A stretch of 64,000 nt of DNA from Candidatus Symbiopectobacterium sp. NZEC151 (GCF_025962655.1 NZ_JAGFPE010000002.1:310001-374000); one strand, 5' to 3'. Shown: positions 17,179-25,393, counted from the first letter of the stretch. Translations and numbers: made by a program. The notes: generated by a model not told the origin, from the sequence alone.

Positions 17179-17984
17179 AACTGACCATTAATCATCTCAC
17201 GCGCTATCGCTATGATGAACAAGTGAAATTCAGCACCCAGTATCTGCGTTTGACGCCGCGTGATTCCGCCCGCCAGCGCGTGGACTCATGGTCGTTAACA
17301 CTGTCTGAGGGGTCCGCTGTCACCACCACCGACACCTGGGGCAACGTGTTGCATGTGCTGACGCTGGATCATCCGCATCAGGAAATCGTCATTCACGCTC
17401 AGGGTGTGGTAGACATTGCCGATAACGATGATATCGCGCCAGAGAATGAGCTGTTGTCACCACTGGTGTTCCTGCGCAGCACGCCGCTGACGCAGGCGGA
17501 TGCGCCGATTCGCGCCTTCGCGCTGCGCTACTACCGGCCGGAAGCGGCGGAAGAGAGCCTGAACGCGCTGATGGCGGCGCTGTTGGTCAGTATGCCTTAC
17601 ACCCCCGGTGCCACGCAGGTGCAAGATAGCGCGGCGCAGGCCTTTACACGCGGGCAGGGAGTCTGTCAGGATCACACCCATGTGTTTCTGGCCTGCTGTC
17701 GTAGCCTGCACCTCCCGGCGCGCTATGTCAGCGGCTACGTTCATAGCCCGGATTCGCGCCATGTGGCGATGCACGCCTGGGCGGAAGTGTGGCTGAATGG
17801 ACGCTGGCTGAGTTTTGATATCACCAACAACTCGCGTAGCCTGACGCAGCATTTGCGTCTGGCGACCGGGTTGGACTATCTGGATGCCTGCCCGATACGC
17901 GGCAGTCGGCTGGGTGGCGGAAGCGAAATGCTGTTTTCTGAAGCTGAAGTGCGGCGCTTTTCACAACAGGCGCAGCAGCAATAA
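17175..17984 (+). CDS. Transglutaminase-like cysteine protease family protein
   Basis: The 269 residues contain a transglutaminase N-terminal beta domain (LTINHLTRYRYDEQV) and a core with the catalytic triad: Cys in GQGVCQDHTH, His in HVAMHAWAEVW and Asp in FDITN. Members of this operon type are thought to act as peptidases or amide-modifying enzymes. It sits between the alpha-E and Anbu genes. Actual chemistry is not known. Confidence 0.93.
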   Translation: MKLTINHLTRYRYDEQVKFSTQYLRLTPRDSARQRVDSWSLTLSEGSAVTTTDTWGNVLHVLTLDHPHQEIVIHAQGVVDIADNDDIAPENELLSPLVFLRSTPLTQADAPIRAFALRYYRPEAAEESLNALMAALLVSMPYTPGATQVQDSAAQAFTRGQGVCQDHTHVFLACCRSLHLPARYVSGYVHSPDSRHVAMHAWAEVWLNGRWLSFDITNNSRSLTQHLRLATGLDYLDACPIRGSRLGGGSEMLFSEAEVRRFSQQAQQQ

Positions 17985-18002
17985 CCATGAGATGATCGGA
18001 TT

Positions 18003-18731
18003 ATGACTTACTGTGTGGCCATGTGCCTGTCGGACGGGCTGGTGTTCGCCTCGGATTCCCGCACCAATGCCGGGGTGGATCATATTGCAACGTTTAAAAA
18101 ACTGCATGTGATTCACCGCGCCGACGATCGGGTGCTGGTGTTGCAGTCCGCCGGAAACCTGGCCACCACACAAAGCATTGTCAGCCTGCTGGAAACGCGC
18201 ATGCGCAGTGACAGCGAGCCCAACCTGTTGCAGGTTTCAACCCTGTACGACGCCGCAACGCTGATCGGTGCCACCTTACGCGAAGTTATCGATCGTGACA
18301 GTCGTATGCAACAACATGCCAGCACCACCAACTTTGGCTGTAACCTGCTGTTAGGCGGGCAAATCGCCGGAGAAGCCCCCCGACTGTTTCATATCTATCC
18401 CGAAGGCAATTTTATCGAGGCAACGCGCGACACGCCCTACTTCCAGATTGGCGAAAGCAAATACGGCAAACCGATCATTGACCGGGTATTAACCCGTGAA
18501 ACCACGCTTGAGCAGGCGATGTGCTGTGCGCTGATCTCGATTGATTCCACGCTGCGCAGTAACCTGTCCGTCGGGCTGCCGCTGGATGTGATGATCTACC
18601 GGGCTGACAGCTTTGATGACAGCGGACAGCGCCGTGTTACCGAAGATGATCCCTACTTTGCCACCATTCGCAAAGCCTGGTCGGAAGGGTTACAGAACAC
18701 GTTCCGTCAACTGCCGCCGTTCTCGCTTTAA
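18003..18731 (+). CDS. Proteasome-type protease Anbu
   Basis: This 242-residue protein is a 20S-proteasome beta-subunit-like hydrolase of the Anbu class (ancestral beta subunit). Thr2 (MTYCVAM) would be the N-terminal nucleophile after Met removal, with the expected Asp (ASDSRTN) and Lys (FKKLHVI). It closes the ATP-grasp/alpha-E/transglutaminase operon, the standard Anbu neighbourhood. Its 3' end overlaps the convergent P-type ATPase gene by 4 bases. The substrate of Anbu systems is unknown. Confidence 0.94.
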   Translation: MTYCVAMCLSDGLVFASDSRTNAGVDHIATFKKLHVIHRADDRVLVLQSAGNLATTQSIVSLLETRMRSDSEPNLLQVSTLYDAATLIGATLREVIDRDSRMQQHASTTNFGCNLLLGGQIAGEAPRLFHIYPEGNFIEATRDTPYFQIGESKYGKPIIDRVLTRETTLEQAMCCALISIDSTLRSNLSVGLPLDVMIYRADSFDDSGQRRVTEDDPYFATIRKAWSEGLQNTFRQLPPFSL

Positions 18732-20830
18732 CGCGTCACACTCGTCCGCCGAGCCGCCAGCGCACGCAGCAATACTGCAAGGGTGGTGCCATTGTGCAGC
18801 AGGGCGCTGCCGCCCGGCGACAACCCGCCCAGCGCCGCCGTCAGCATAATGCCGCTGTTGACCCATTCTGTCAGGGCAATATTGCTGTGTACCAGCTTCA
18901 TCGCTTCCAGCGCCAGTTCACGCGCCAGCACCACGCCGTGCAGGCTGTCCTGCATCAGTACCGCATCCGCCGCCTGCTGCGCCAGCTCGGTGCTCTGGTT
19001 CATCGCCAGTCCGACATCCGCCTGCGCCAGCACCGGGGCATCATTGACACCATCGCCGATAAACAGCACGTTGCGGCCCTGCTGTTGCAGTGCCTGAACC
19101 ACATCCACCTTACTCTCTGGTGTGCATTCAGCCACGCATTCATCCATCGCTAACGCGTTAGCCAGTTGCTGCGCCTTTTCAACGCGATCGCCAGTCAGTA
19201 ACACGATGCGATCGATCCCCGACTGACGCAGTTGTGCGATCACCTCGAGTGCTTCCGCCCGCACGTTATCCTGTAAGCCAATCATACCAACCAACCGTTC
19301 ATCAAGGCTGATGAACAGCAAATGGCACCCCTGCTGAGCCAACGCGCTAATCTCGGCCTCGTACGGTGAGAACACAACCTGATAGTGCGCTTCGAGAAAA
19401 TGGCGGCTGCCGATCGCCATGCGATGACCATCCAGTTCACACAGCAGACCGTGTGCAATCACATACTCTACTTCGCCGTGGTTGATATGGGGCAACGCAT
19501 GGTGGTGCGCCGACGCCACCACCGCTTTCGCCAACGGATGGTTGCTGTGTTCCTCAACTGAGGCCGCGATCGCCAGCAGGCGCTCCGCCCAGGCCCGCTC
19601 CGGATCGAAACTGACCACTTCCGTCACCTGCATATCACCGTGCGTCAGGGTGCCGGTTTTGTCGAACACCACCGTATCGACCGCGGCGAGTTGTTCAATC
19701 GCCCGCCCGCCTTTCAGCAGCAAGCCACTTTGCGCCGCGCGGTACATAATGGATTTAAACGCGATCGGCGTGCTTAGCTTCAGCGCACAGGCATAATCCA
19801 CCAAAAACACTGATGCCAGACGCCGCCAGTCGCGGGTCAGGGCAAACACCGCCCCCCCTACACCGAGCGTGATCGCCACACGCCGGTCTGCCATCGCCTG
19901 TGTCACTTTTTGTGTTTCGCTTTGCTGGCTTAACGATTCACTGATAAAGCGGCGAATATTGGCAATCGAGGACGCTTCCCCCACCCGATCGGCCTGTACC
20001 GCAATATTGCCTTCCTGCACCTGCGTGCCCGCATACAGCCAGGCGCCCTTCTCACGCCGCACTGGCACGCTTTCCCCGGTCATCGAGGCCTGATTAATCA
20101 GGCCAACACCACGCAGCACCTTGCCGTCCGCCGGAATGGTGTCTCCCGGTCCAAGCAGCATCACATCGCCAATCGTCAGCGCAGAGGAGCGTATTTGATG
20201 ACGTTCTCCTGCGCGCTCGACCCACACGCTGTGTTCCTGCGGTCGTAACAGGCTAGCCAACAGCGCATCGGAATGACGGCTGGTCTCCTGCTCCATGTAC
20301 TCGCCCAGCGTCAGCAGCGTTTGCGTCAACATCGCGGTGCGGTTATCACCGCGCAGCACGGAAAGCCCAACGGCCAGTGCATCCAGCACCTCAACGTTCA
20401 GCTCGCGCCGGGTCAGCGAGGACACACCTTCAGCCAAGGTTTCCCCGGTCAGTAGCAGCGTTGGCAGCGCCGCCCAGCGTCGAGGCAGACACTGCGCCAG
20501 CAGCAAACCGCCCGCGTTGAGCAGATTATCGCCACCGCAATACTCCGGCTCATGCTCGCTCTCGGTACGCTGCTGCCAGTCAATGCCAGCCACGTGCGTC
20601 AACAGCGTGGATTCGTCGGTCTGATCCGGATGGTACTCAATCACCACCGAGCCAATCGCCGGACGCAGGCGCACCCTTGTGACGCCCAACAGCGCCAATA
20701 GTTGGTGGCGCAGCCAGTTCGCTCCGTCAGGGAAACGCGCCAGCAGCGTCATGCTCAGCCGCAAACGTCCGGGCAAGCGGTGCTTGACCCGAATACCCGG
20801 CGCGAGAGTGACCTCCCGATCGAACATCAC
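18728..20830 (-). CDS. P1B-type heavy-metal ATPase, FezB-like
   Basis: This is an ATP-driven metal transporter of 700 residues. An N-terminal HMA2-like domain (about 10-95, HRLPGRLRLSM and GSVVIEY) is followed by short membrane segments, the actuator TGES at 251-254, the phosphorylation site DKTGTLT at Asp390 and GDGVNDAP near 592. The membrane metal motif normally written CPC reads YAC-ALKLSTP (Tyr346-Ala347-Cys348), so this is not an ordinary copper or zinc pump. Together with the upstream small-protein genes and a Fur box it resembles the P1B-6 ATPase (FezB) of ferrosome clusters. The start overlaps the preceding stop by 4 bases. The transported metal (iron?) is inferred. Confidence 0.85.
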   Translation of the reverse strand: MMFDREVTLAPGIRVKHRLPGRLRLSMTLLARFPDGANWLRHQLLALLGVTRVRLRPAIGSVVIEYHPDQTDESTLLTHVAGIDWQQRTESEHEPEYCGGDNLLNAGGLLLAQCLPRRWAALPTLLLTGETLAEGVSSLTRRELNVEVLDALAVGLSVLRGDNRTAMLTQTLLTLGEYMEQETSRHSDALLASLLRPQEHSVWVERAGERHQIRSSALTIGDVMLLGPGDTIPADGKVLRGVGLINQASMTGESVPVRREKGAWLYAGTQVQEGNIAVQADRVGEASSIANIRRFISESLSQQSETQKVTQAMADRRVAITLGVGGAVFALTRDWRRLASVFLVDYACALKLSTPIAFKSIMYRAAQSGLLLKGGRAIEQLAAVDTVVFDKTGTLTHGDMQVTEVVSFDPERAWAERLLAIAASVEEHSNHPLAKAVVASAHHHALPHINHGEVEYVIAHGLLCELDGHRMAIGSRHFLEAHYQVVFSPYEAEISALAQQGCHLLFISLDERLVGMIGLQDNVRAEALEVIAQLRQSGIDRIVLLTGDRVEKAQQLANALAMDECVAECTPESKVDVVQALQQQGRNVLFIGDGVNDAPVLAQADVGLAMNQSTELAQQAADAVLMQDSLHGVVLARELALEAMKLVHSNIALTEWVNSGIMLTAALGGLSPGGSALLHNGTTLAVLLRALAARRTSVTR

Positions 20831-21144
20831 GACGCGTCATTCTCCTGCTGCCGGTAGTAATCCAGCTCCGCCTGGAGATCCGCCAGCCGCTCTTTTAACT
20901 CTTCTACCTCGCCGCGCACGGTACCCCACGCTTTTTTCGCCGTGGTGGCGACTCCTTGCTGCACCTGCGGATTGGTCAACAAATACGCAATGGCAGCGCC
21001 CGCCACTACGCCAGTGACAAAATGGGTTTTGCTGTTTGCCTGACGATAAGGGGCGGCAGGCGTGGCTGGCGGGTAGCTGGCATAGGCAACCTGCCCGTTC
21101 GGCAACCGATAGGCGTACACATAAGGCATGTTGGGAGGGTTCAT
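20827..21144 (-). CDS. Small membrane protein of the P1B-ATPase operon
   Basis: This 105-residue protein has a Tyr/Pro-rich start (YVYAYRLPNGQVAYASYPPATP), one glycine/alanine-rich membrane segment (about 43-60, VTGVVAGAAIAYLLTN) and a charged coiled-coil tail. The ...NPQVQQGV pattern after the membrane segment resembles the YtxH-like or DUF5132-like proteins found beside P1B ATPases. It overlaps both neighbours by 4 bases. Function is unknown; a structural role in a metal-storing membrane compartment is only a guess. Confidence 0.75.
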   Translation of the reverse strand: MNPPNMPYVYAYRLPNGQVAYASYPPATPAAPYRQANSKTHFVTGVVAGAAIAYLLTNPQVQQGVATTAKKAWGTVRGEVEELKERLADLQAELDYYRQQENDAS

Positions 21145-21473
21145 TCCGGCACTCCTTCTTGGGGTTGGTCCTGTGACGATTCACGCCGCTGCATGGCATC
21201 CAGCACATAAAGACTGGCAACACCAGCGCTCGCCAGCGTTAACCAGGTAAGCAAAGGCCGTCCCGCACTGGCGCTGGCTACCGCCATCACGGCACCGCTC
21301 ACCACGCCCGCTTTGGCCGCATCGCTAGCCACCTTGACGGCGCTTTCATTCAGCGTGGTTTCACCGCGTTGGTAACGCCGCCACTGTTCGATGCAAGAGG
21401 TAGTGGTGCCGACCAACGCACCCGCCACCACCGCACGGCTGATGGGGCTTAGCGCGTCACGGTTGTTGCTCAT
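21141..21473 (-). CDS. Small glycine-rich membrane protein of the P1B-ATPase operon
   Basis: This 110-residue protein has several small-residue-rich hydrophobic stretches (SRAVVAGALVGTTTS, AAKAGVVSGAVMAVASAS, LLTWLTLASAGVASLYVL), suggesting two or three membrane helices with glycine-zipper packing. It overlaps the upstream gene by 17 bases and the downstream gene by 4, so it is translated as part of the operon. I recognise no named family. Confidence 0.72.
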   Translation of the reverse strand: MSNNRDALSPISRAVVAGALVGTTTSCIEQWRRYQRGETTLNESAVKVASDAAKAGVVSGAVMAVASASAGRPLLTWLTLASAGVASLYVLDAMQRRESSQDQPQEGVPE

Positions 21474-22143
21474 TCGGTGTCTCCTCAGGCGCAGGAGGCG
21501 CTGTGCGCTGGCGCTCTACCGAGGCCTGAAATTCCGCCTTACCCGCCTTCACCGTGTCGCGAAAAATGGTGCTGCCCGCCGCCACGCTCTCTTTCACACT
21601 TTCGGCTCCGCTGGCTACCGAGGATTTGACTTTGTCGCCGCCGGTTTTCAACAGATCGCCCGCACTCGCCAATGTTTGTGTCAGCGTCTGGCGCACACTG
21701 TCATTGGTCAGCAGCAGCGTGACAGCCGCCCCAATCATGGCGCCTTTCCAAAACTCTTTATCATCCGCACCGATGGTGCCGATCAGGCTTTTCAACAGTC
21801 CGGCCTGTTCTCCCATCACATTCTCAACCACACCTTGCGCATGCGCGCTCCAATCCATGCCCGGCGCTGCATGATGACCGTGATGGTGTGCACCTTGCGG
21901 CACCGCATTTCCGGGGAATGGATACCCTGGCAGCGGATACCCAGGCATCGAATAGCCAGGCGGTAAATAACCGGGAGGCACCGCGCCCGGCGCCATCTGC
22001 GGATACCATGCTGGCTGCGGCGGCCATCCGGGTGGGGGAGGAAAAGCCCCCTGCGCGGCGGGATCACCTTGCGGCACGTAATAGGGATAGCCATAAGGTG
22101 GGAAATAGGGAGCCTGATTCACAGGATTATTATCATTACTCAT
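21457..22143 (-). CDS. Pro/Gly/Tyr-rich protein with one membrane segment
   Basis: The first roughly 85 residues of this 228-residue protein are low-complexity, with repeated PPGY/PGYP units (GYLPPGYSMPGYPLPGYP) and a HHHGHH cluster that could bind metal. A membrane-active helix follows (about 118-135, FWKGAMIGAAVTLLLTND). The amphipathic tail is rich in Ser/Ala/Lys with repeated KSSVASGAESVKESVAAG-like units. The ...VTLLLTNDSVRQTL pattern parallels AIAYLLTNPQVQQGV in the smaller operon member. It is probably a membrane-shaping or cargo-like component; the role is inferred only from context. Confidence 0.72.
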   Translation of the reverse strand: MSNDNNPVNQAPYFPPYGYPYYVPQGDPAAQGAFPPPPGWPPQPAWYPQMAPGAVPPGYLPPGYSMPGYPLPGYPFPGNAVPQGAHHHGHHAAPGMDWSAHAQGVVENVMGEQAGLLKSLIGTIGADDKEFWKGAMIGAAVTLLLTNDSVRQTLTQTLASAGDLLKTGGDKVKSSVASGAESVKESVAAGSTIFRDTVKAGKAEFQASVERQRTAPPAPEETPNEQQP

Positions 22144-22165
22144 AACGACCCTCGCTTGACTAGGT

Positions 22166-22486
22166 TTACTGGGAGAGCACGGCCTGAATTTGCGTCAGCG
22201 CCTGTTGCGCCGCCTGATCATCGTGACCAAACAGATGCGTCAGCAGCGTGGGGGACAGTGTGCTGGCACAATATTCCAGTACCACGCTGCCGGTTGCGGC
22301 ATTAATGCTGCACGATTTCAAACACCCTTCGGGGTGACACAGCGATTGCAGCGCAGCCAACCGGCTTTGGCTGAGTGCGGAGACCAAACGATTGGTAAAA
22401 CTGAGGCGAATTCGCCCCGGTATATGGTGCGCTACCGTGACAAAACGGCGTAGCGCCATCAAACTCTGCAAATCATCTGCCGCCAT
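22166..22486 (-). CDS. HMA2-like domain protein, first gene of the P1B-ATPase operon
   Basis: The 106 residues share a core with the N-terminus of the adjacent P1B ATPase: HHIPGRIRLSF here versus HRLPGRLRLSM there, and TGSVVLEY versus GSVVIEY. The classical CxxC metal pair of HMA domains is absent, although Cys pairs occur nearby (CHPEGCLKSC). It is likely a metal-chaperone-like or regulatory domain. It starts the leftward operon, 260 bases from a Fur box. Confidence 0.75.
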   Translation of the reverse strand: MAADDLQSLMALRRFVTVAHHIPGRIRLSFTNRLVSALSQSRLAALQSLCHPEGCLKSCSINAATGSVVLEYCASTLSPTLLTHLFGHDDQAAQQALTQIQAVLSQ

Positions 22487-22776
22487 AACGGTGACTACAG
22501 CCTCCCTTTGCCTACCAACATCAATGCCGCGTCAACCTCGTGCGACATCAACCCATGCCGCGCGCACAACACGAAGCGACAAGGTTGCCCCTGTCACCAC
22601 GTCAGGAATGTAAATATTTTGCGCGAAGACAACGTCACAATAACGTAACGTTAGGAGAACCACTTAAGATTTATGTGGTTAATTGCTGGTTGTTTGTTTT
22701 TTATCAATTCGTGCGATAAACAGAGGTGATAGACACTCTCACTACGATAATGTAAATTGTTATCATTCTAATCTCT
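22487..22776. promoter_or_regulatory. Divergent control region of the P1B-ATPase cassette
   Basis: This 290-base, partly AT-rich spacer separates two divergent HMA2-like genes. It holds a strong Fur-box match at 22746-22764 and a TTTATC-n9-GATAAA inverted repeat at 22700-22720. No gene is evident. Confidence 0.6.
22746..22764. promoter_or_regulatory. Candidate Fur box
   Basis: GATAATGTAAATTGTTATC matches the 19-base Fur consensus (GATAATGATAATCATTATC) at 15 of 19 positions, by direct base comparison. It ends 12 bases before the ATG of the rightward HMA2-like gene, a position where a bound repressor would block transcription. This predicts iron-dependent repression of the cassette. Confidence 0.7.
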
Positions 22777-23157
22777 ATGAGTCGCGGCGACATGTCTCCC
22801 TATTTGCATCAAACTCAGAATCGCATTCGAATTCGCTCCGAATATATTCAGCGCAACCCGGAACGCGTGACCGAGACCATTGCGCAACTGCGTCAAATCG
22901 TGGGCGTGCAGGAGATTACCCATCGGCATTATGCCGGTTCTGTCGCGATTTGTTTCGACAGCAAAATGCTGTCTGGCGATGCGCTGTTGGCACAGATTGA
23001 GCCAGCAGGATGGCTTTCCGTTGCCAGAAACCAGACCTACATCGACAGGTCGCTTCATCGCTACACCCGCTCACTGGCTAAAGGGCTGGCGTTGATGACG
23101 CTGGATATGGCGATTAAAGGTCCACTGGTCAAACGACTGGTCACTCTCGTGCGTTAA
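22777..23157 (+). CDS. HMA2-like domain protein, divergent member of the cassette
   Basis: This 126-residue protein shows the same divergent HMA2-like core as the ATPase N-terminus (NRIRIRSEYI, then GSVAICFDSKML) plus a hydrophobic C-terminal helix (SLAKGLALMTLDMAIKGPLV). It is transcribed away from the ATPase operon from a shared spacer with a Fur box. A second ATG five codons in (22792) is possible; neither has a clear ribosome-binding site. Function is unknown. Confidence 0.72.
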   Translation: MSRGDMSPYLHQTQNRIRIRSEYIQRNPERVTETIAQLRQIVGVQEITHRHYAGSVAICFDSKMLSGDALLAQIEPAGWLSVARNQTYIDRSLHRYTRSLAKGLALMTLDMAIKGPLVKRLVTLVR

Positions 23158-23183
23158 CCGCTGCCTACCTAAATTCCGTTTTG

Positions 23184-23221
23184 GCACCGCGCGCTATATG
23201 TGAGAACATAGCGCGCGGTGC
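23184..23221 (+). terminator. Strong hairpin after the HMA2-like gene
   Basis: A perfect 14-base stem, GCACCGCGCGCTAT with ATAGCGCGCGGTGC, encloses a 10-base loop 26 bases after the stop codon. No T tract follows, but the stem is very stable. Confidence 0.6.
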
Positions 23222-23260
23222 TGCATTTGTGCCCGTTACACGCATTCGGTTGGAGAAAAC

Positions 23261-23887
23261 ATGGAGCTACACCTTTGGCTCGCCTTTGTCGGCGTGATTA
23301 CCGTTTTAATTGCCATTCCCGGTCCGTCAGCGCTGATCAGCATGACGCACGGTTTGCGCTATGGCCGTGGCCGCGCTGCCGCCACCGTACTGGGCGGCGT
23401 GAGCGCCGCGCTGGTGCTGATGTCACTCTCGGCGCTGGGATTGGGAGCCGTATTAGCGGCTTCAACCACCGCGTTTATGATCCTGAAAATCGTCGGTGCG
23501 CTCTATCTGATTTGGCTTGGCATTGCCTCATGGCGTTCGGCCGCCGCCGCTCACGCGCCCGAACAGGTGCAGATGGATGCGTCACCCACGCGAGTTGCGC
23601 TGTTTCGTAAAGGCTTTTTAGTCGGTATCAGCAATCCGAAGGATCTGCTGTTTTTTGCCGCGCTGTTTCCCAATTTTATCAGCACCACGGAACCCCATGC
23701 GCTCCAGTTTGCCGTTCTGGCGCTGACCTGGGTGCTGTTTGATTTCAGCATCATGTTTTTCTACGCCAGCACCGGGCGACGCCTGTCTGGTGTATTCAGC
23801 AATCCACGCCGCATGGCGTTGCTTAATCGCGCCACTGGCGGCGTGTTTGTGTTGGCTGGATCGGCGTTGGCTGTCTCCAGCCGCTAA
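23261..23887 (+). CDS. LysE/RhtB-family amino acid exporter
   Basis: This 208-residue inner-membrane protein has about six hydrophobic segments and the family signature near its start (IPGPSALISMTHGLRYGRGRA) with the GISNPKDLLFFAALFPNF motif in the middle. Members export amino acids such as lysine, threonine or homoserine lactone; the substrate is not predictable here. GGAG precedes the ATG. It is convergent with dhaM. Confidence 0.93.
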   Translation: MELHLWLAFVGVITVLIAIPGPSALISMTHGLRYGRGRAAATVLGGVSAALVLMSLSALGLGAVLAASTTAFMILKIVGALYLIWLGIASWRSAAAAHAPEQVQMDASPTRVALFRKGFLVGISNPKDLLFFAALFPNFISTTEPHALQFAVLALTWVLFDFSIMFFYASTGRRLSGVFSNPRRMALLNRATGGVFVLAGSALAVSSR

Positions 23888-23906
23888 GAAGACAGACTGT
23901 TTTCGC

Positions 23907-23939
23907 CGTTGCTATCCCGTGTTCACTGGGATAGCAACG
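23907..23939. terminator. Bidirectional terminator between the LysE-type gene and dhaM
   Basis: CGTTGCTATCCC and GGGATAGCAACG form a perfect 12-base stem with a 9-base loop between the convergent stop codons. Confidence 0.7.
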
Positions 23940-23947
23940 CCAGACCC

Positions 23948-25393
23948 TCATGCTTCAGCGGTAATCTCACCGTTGTCATCATTGAACGTGATCGTTTCTC
24001 CGTGACGTAACGCCCGCGTATGGCCCGGCTTATCGATAAACACCGGAATGCCCAACGCCGTCGCCAGAATGGCCGCGTGAGAGTTTCTGCCGCTGTCGGT
24101 AAAGTAGACGCCTTTGATCCAGGCGGGATCTAACTGCACCGTTTCAGAAGGCAGCAATAGGTTGGCGACAATCGCCATCGGTGTGTGACAGGGCGTAACC
24201 ACGCTGTCGGGCTGATGGTTCAAATGCCGCAACACGCGCAGACCGACGTCATAGATATCGATGTAGCGTTCACGCAGGTAGGTATCTTCAATCCCCTGAT
24301 ACTCCTGTGCCAGCGAGGAAATCACCGTTAGCCACAGCGCATCAACCTGCACCGTCGCTTGCCCCATTCGCTCGGCGACCGCAGCGTACAGTTCGCCATC
24401 CTCCAGCATCATCCGATGCGCCAGGAAAATCCCGGCTTCCTTATCAGACAGGCGCTGCGCGGTAAACGCACACAGCTCATCCAGGTCTTGCACGGCAGCA
24501 TCAATCGCCTGCGCCAGTTGAGCCAGCTCGGCCTGCGCGGATTGACTGACGCGCGGCGTCACGGCGGGCAACGTCCGGTCTACCCGACACACGGTGGCCG
24601 TTACCAATTCCCCCACCGGATGCCGCTCAGGGCGCGCCAACGCAGCGTCCTTCGCTTCCAAACGATCGCCAAAATGCTCGTGCGCCAGCAAGGTAAAGGC
24701 ATCTATCGCCTGCTGCGCCTGCTCACCGCTCGCGTGCAGTGTGACTTCATCGCCGCGCTTGATCGCCAATAGCGCAATATTATTCACACTTTTGCCGTTT
24801 ACCGTCTGTGCACCTTTCACCAGTTGCACATCGGCATTGTAGCGATTGAGGCAGGTGGCAATCGCCGAGGCCGGACGCGCGTGAATGCCCGCCGGGTTAG
24901 CCACACGCCAGGAAAAGGTGAGCGCTGACGCTGGCGTCTCCGCCGTCAAGGCAACGGGCGGGATGGCGGCCATGAGCTTATCATCCTGATTCAGTTGGTG
25001 ATATTTCGCCGCCAGGGCCTGATGCGCTTCGGCCATCACCTGGCGGATATCACCACCGGACGCTGCCACGACTGCGGCGGCGATGGTTCCTTCCACCAGC
25101 GGCGCGGCGCAAACGTGCACGCGGGTCGCATAGGCCTCACCCAGCAGTTCCAACGCCAGATCGGTGCTCAAAATCGCACTTCCCATATCGACCATCACCA
25201 ACACGTCACCCTCGTCTTGCACCTCCTGTATTGCCGTCATCACGGCAATGGGATCGGTGCCAATCGGGTTATCGGGATCATCAATGCCAGCCGCCACCGC
25301 AAATTTTACGCTGCCGTGCGTCATCTGCGCTGCCAGTTCCACCACCCCGTCTGCCAGGCGCTTACTGTGAGAAACCACCACGATATTGACCAT
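23948..25393 (-). CDS. dhaM: Dihydroxyacetone kinase phosphotransferase subunit DhaM
   Basis: DhaM passes phosphate from the PEP phosphotransferase system to ADP bound on DhaL. The 481 residues have three modules: an EIIA-Man-like domain (about 1-130, with the active His in VVSHSKRLADG), an HPr domain (about 165-250, with NPAGIHARPAS) and a shortened enzyme-I N-terminal domain (about 270-481, with the His in GRNSHAAILA). This is the E. coli-type domain order and length. It is the last gene of the leftward dha set, 35 bases after dhaL. Confidence 0.96.
   Translation of the reverse strand: MVNIVVVSHSKRLADGVVELAAQMTHGSVKFAVAAGIDDPDNPIGTDPIAVMTAIQEVQDEGDVLVMVDMGSAILSTDLALELLGEAYATRVHVCAAPLVEGTIAAAVVAASGGDIRQVMAEAHQALAAKYHQLNQDDKLMAAIPPVALTAETPASALTFSWRVANPAGIHARPASAIATCLNRYNADVQLVKGAQTVNGKSVNNIALLAIKRGDEVTLHASGEQAQQAIDAFTLLAHEHFGDRLEAKDAALARPERHPVGELVTATVCRVDRTLPAVTPRVSQSAQAELAQLAQAIDAAVQDLDELCAFTAQRLSDKEAGIFLAHRMMLEDGELYAAVAERMGQATVQVDALWLTVISSLAQEYQGIEDTYLRERYIDIYDVGLRVLRHLNHQPDSVVTPCHTPMAIVANLLLPSETVQLDPAWIKGVYFTDSGRNSHAAILATALGIPVFIDKPGHTRALRHGETITFNDDNGEITAEA

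Noticed and set aside
21391-21966. A 191-codon plus-strand frame across the small membrane-protein genes
   Set aside because: The minus-strand genes overlap by 4-17 bases as a coupled operon and have membrane-protein features; the plus frame has none.
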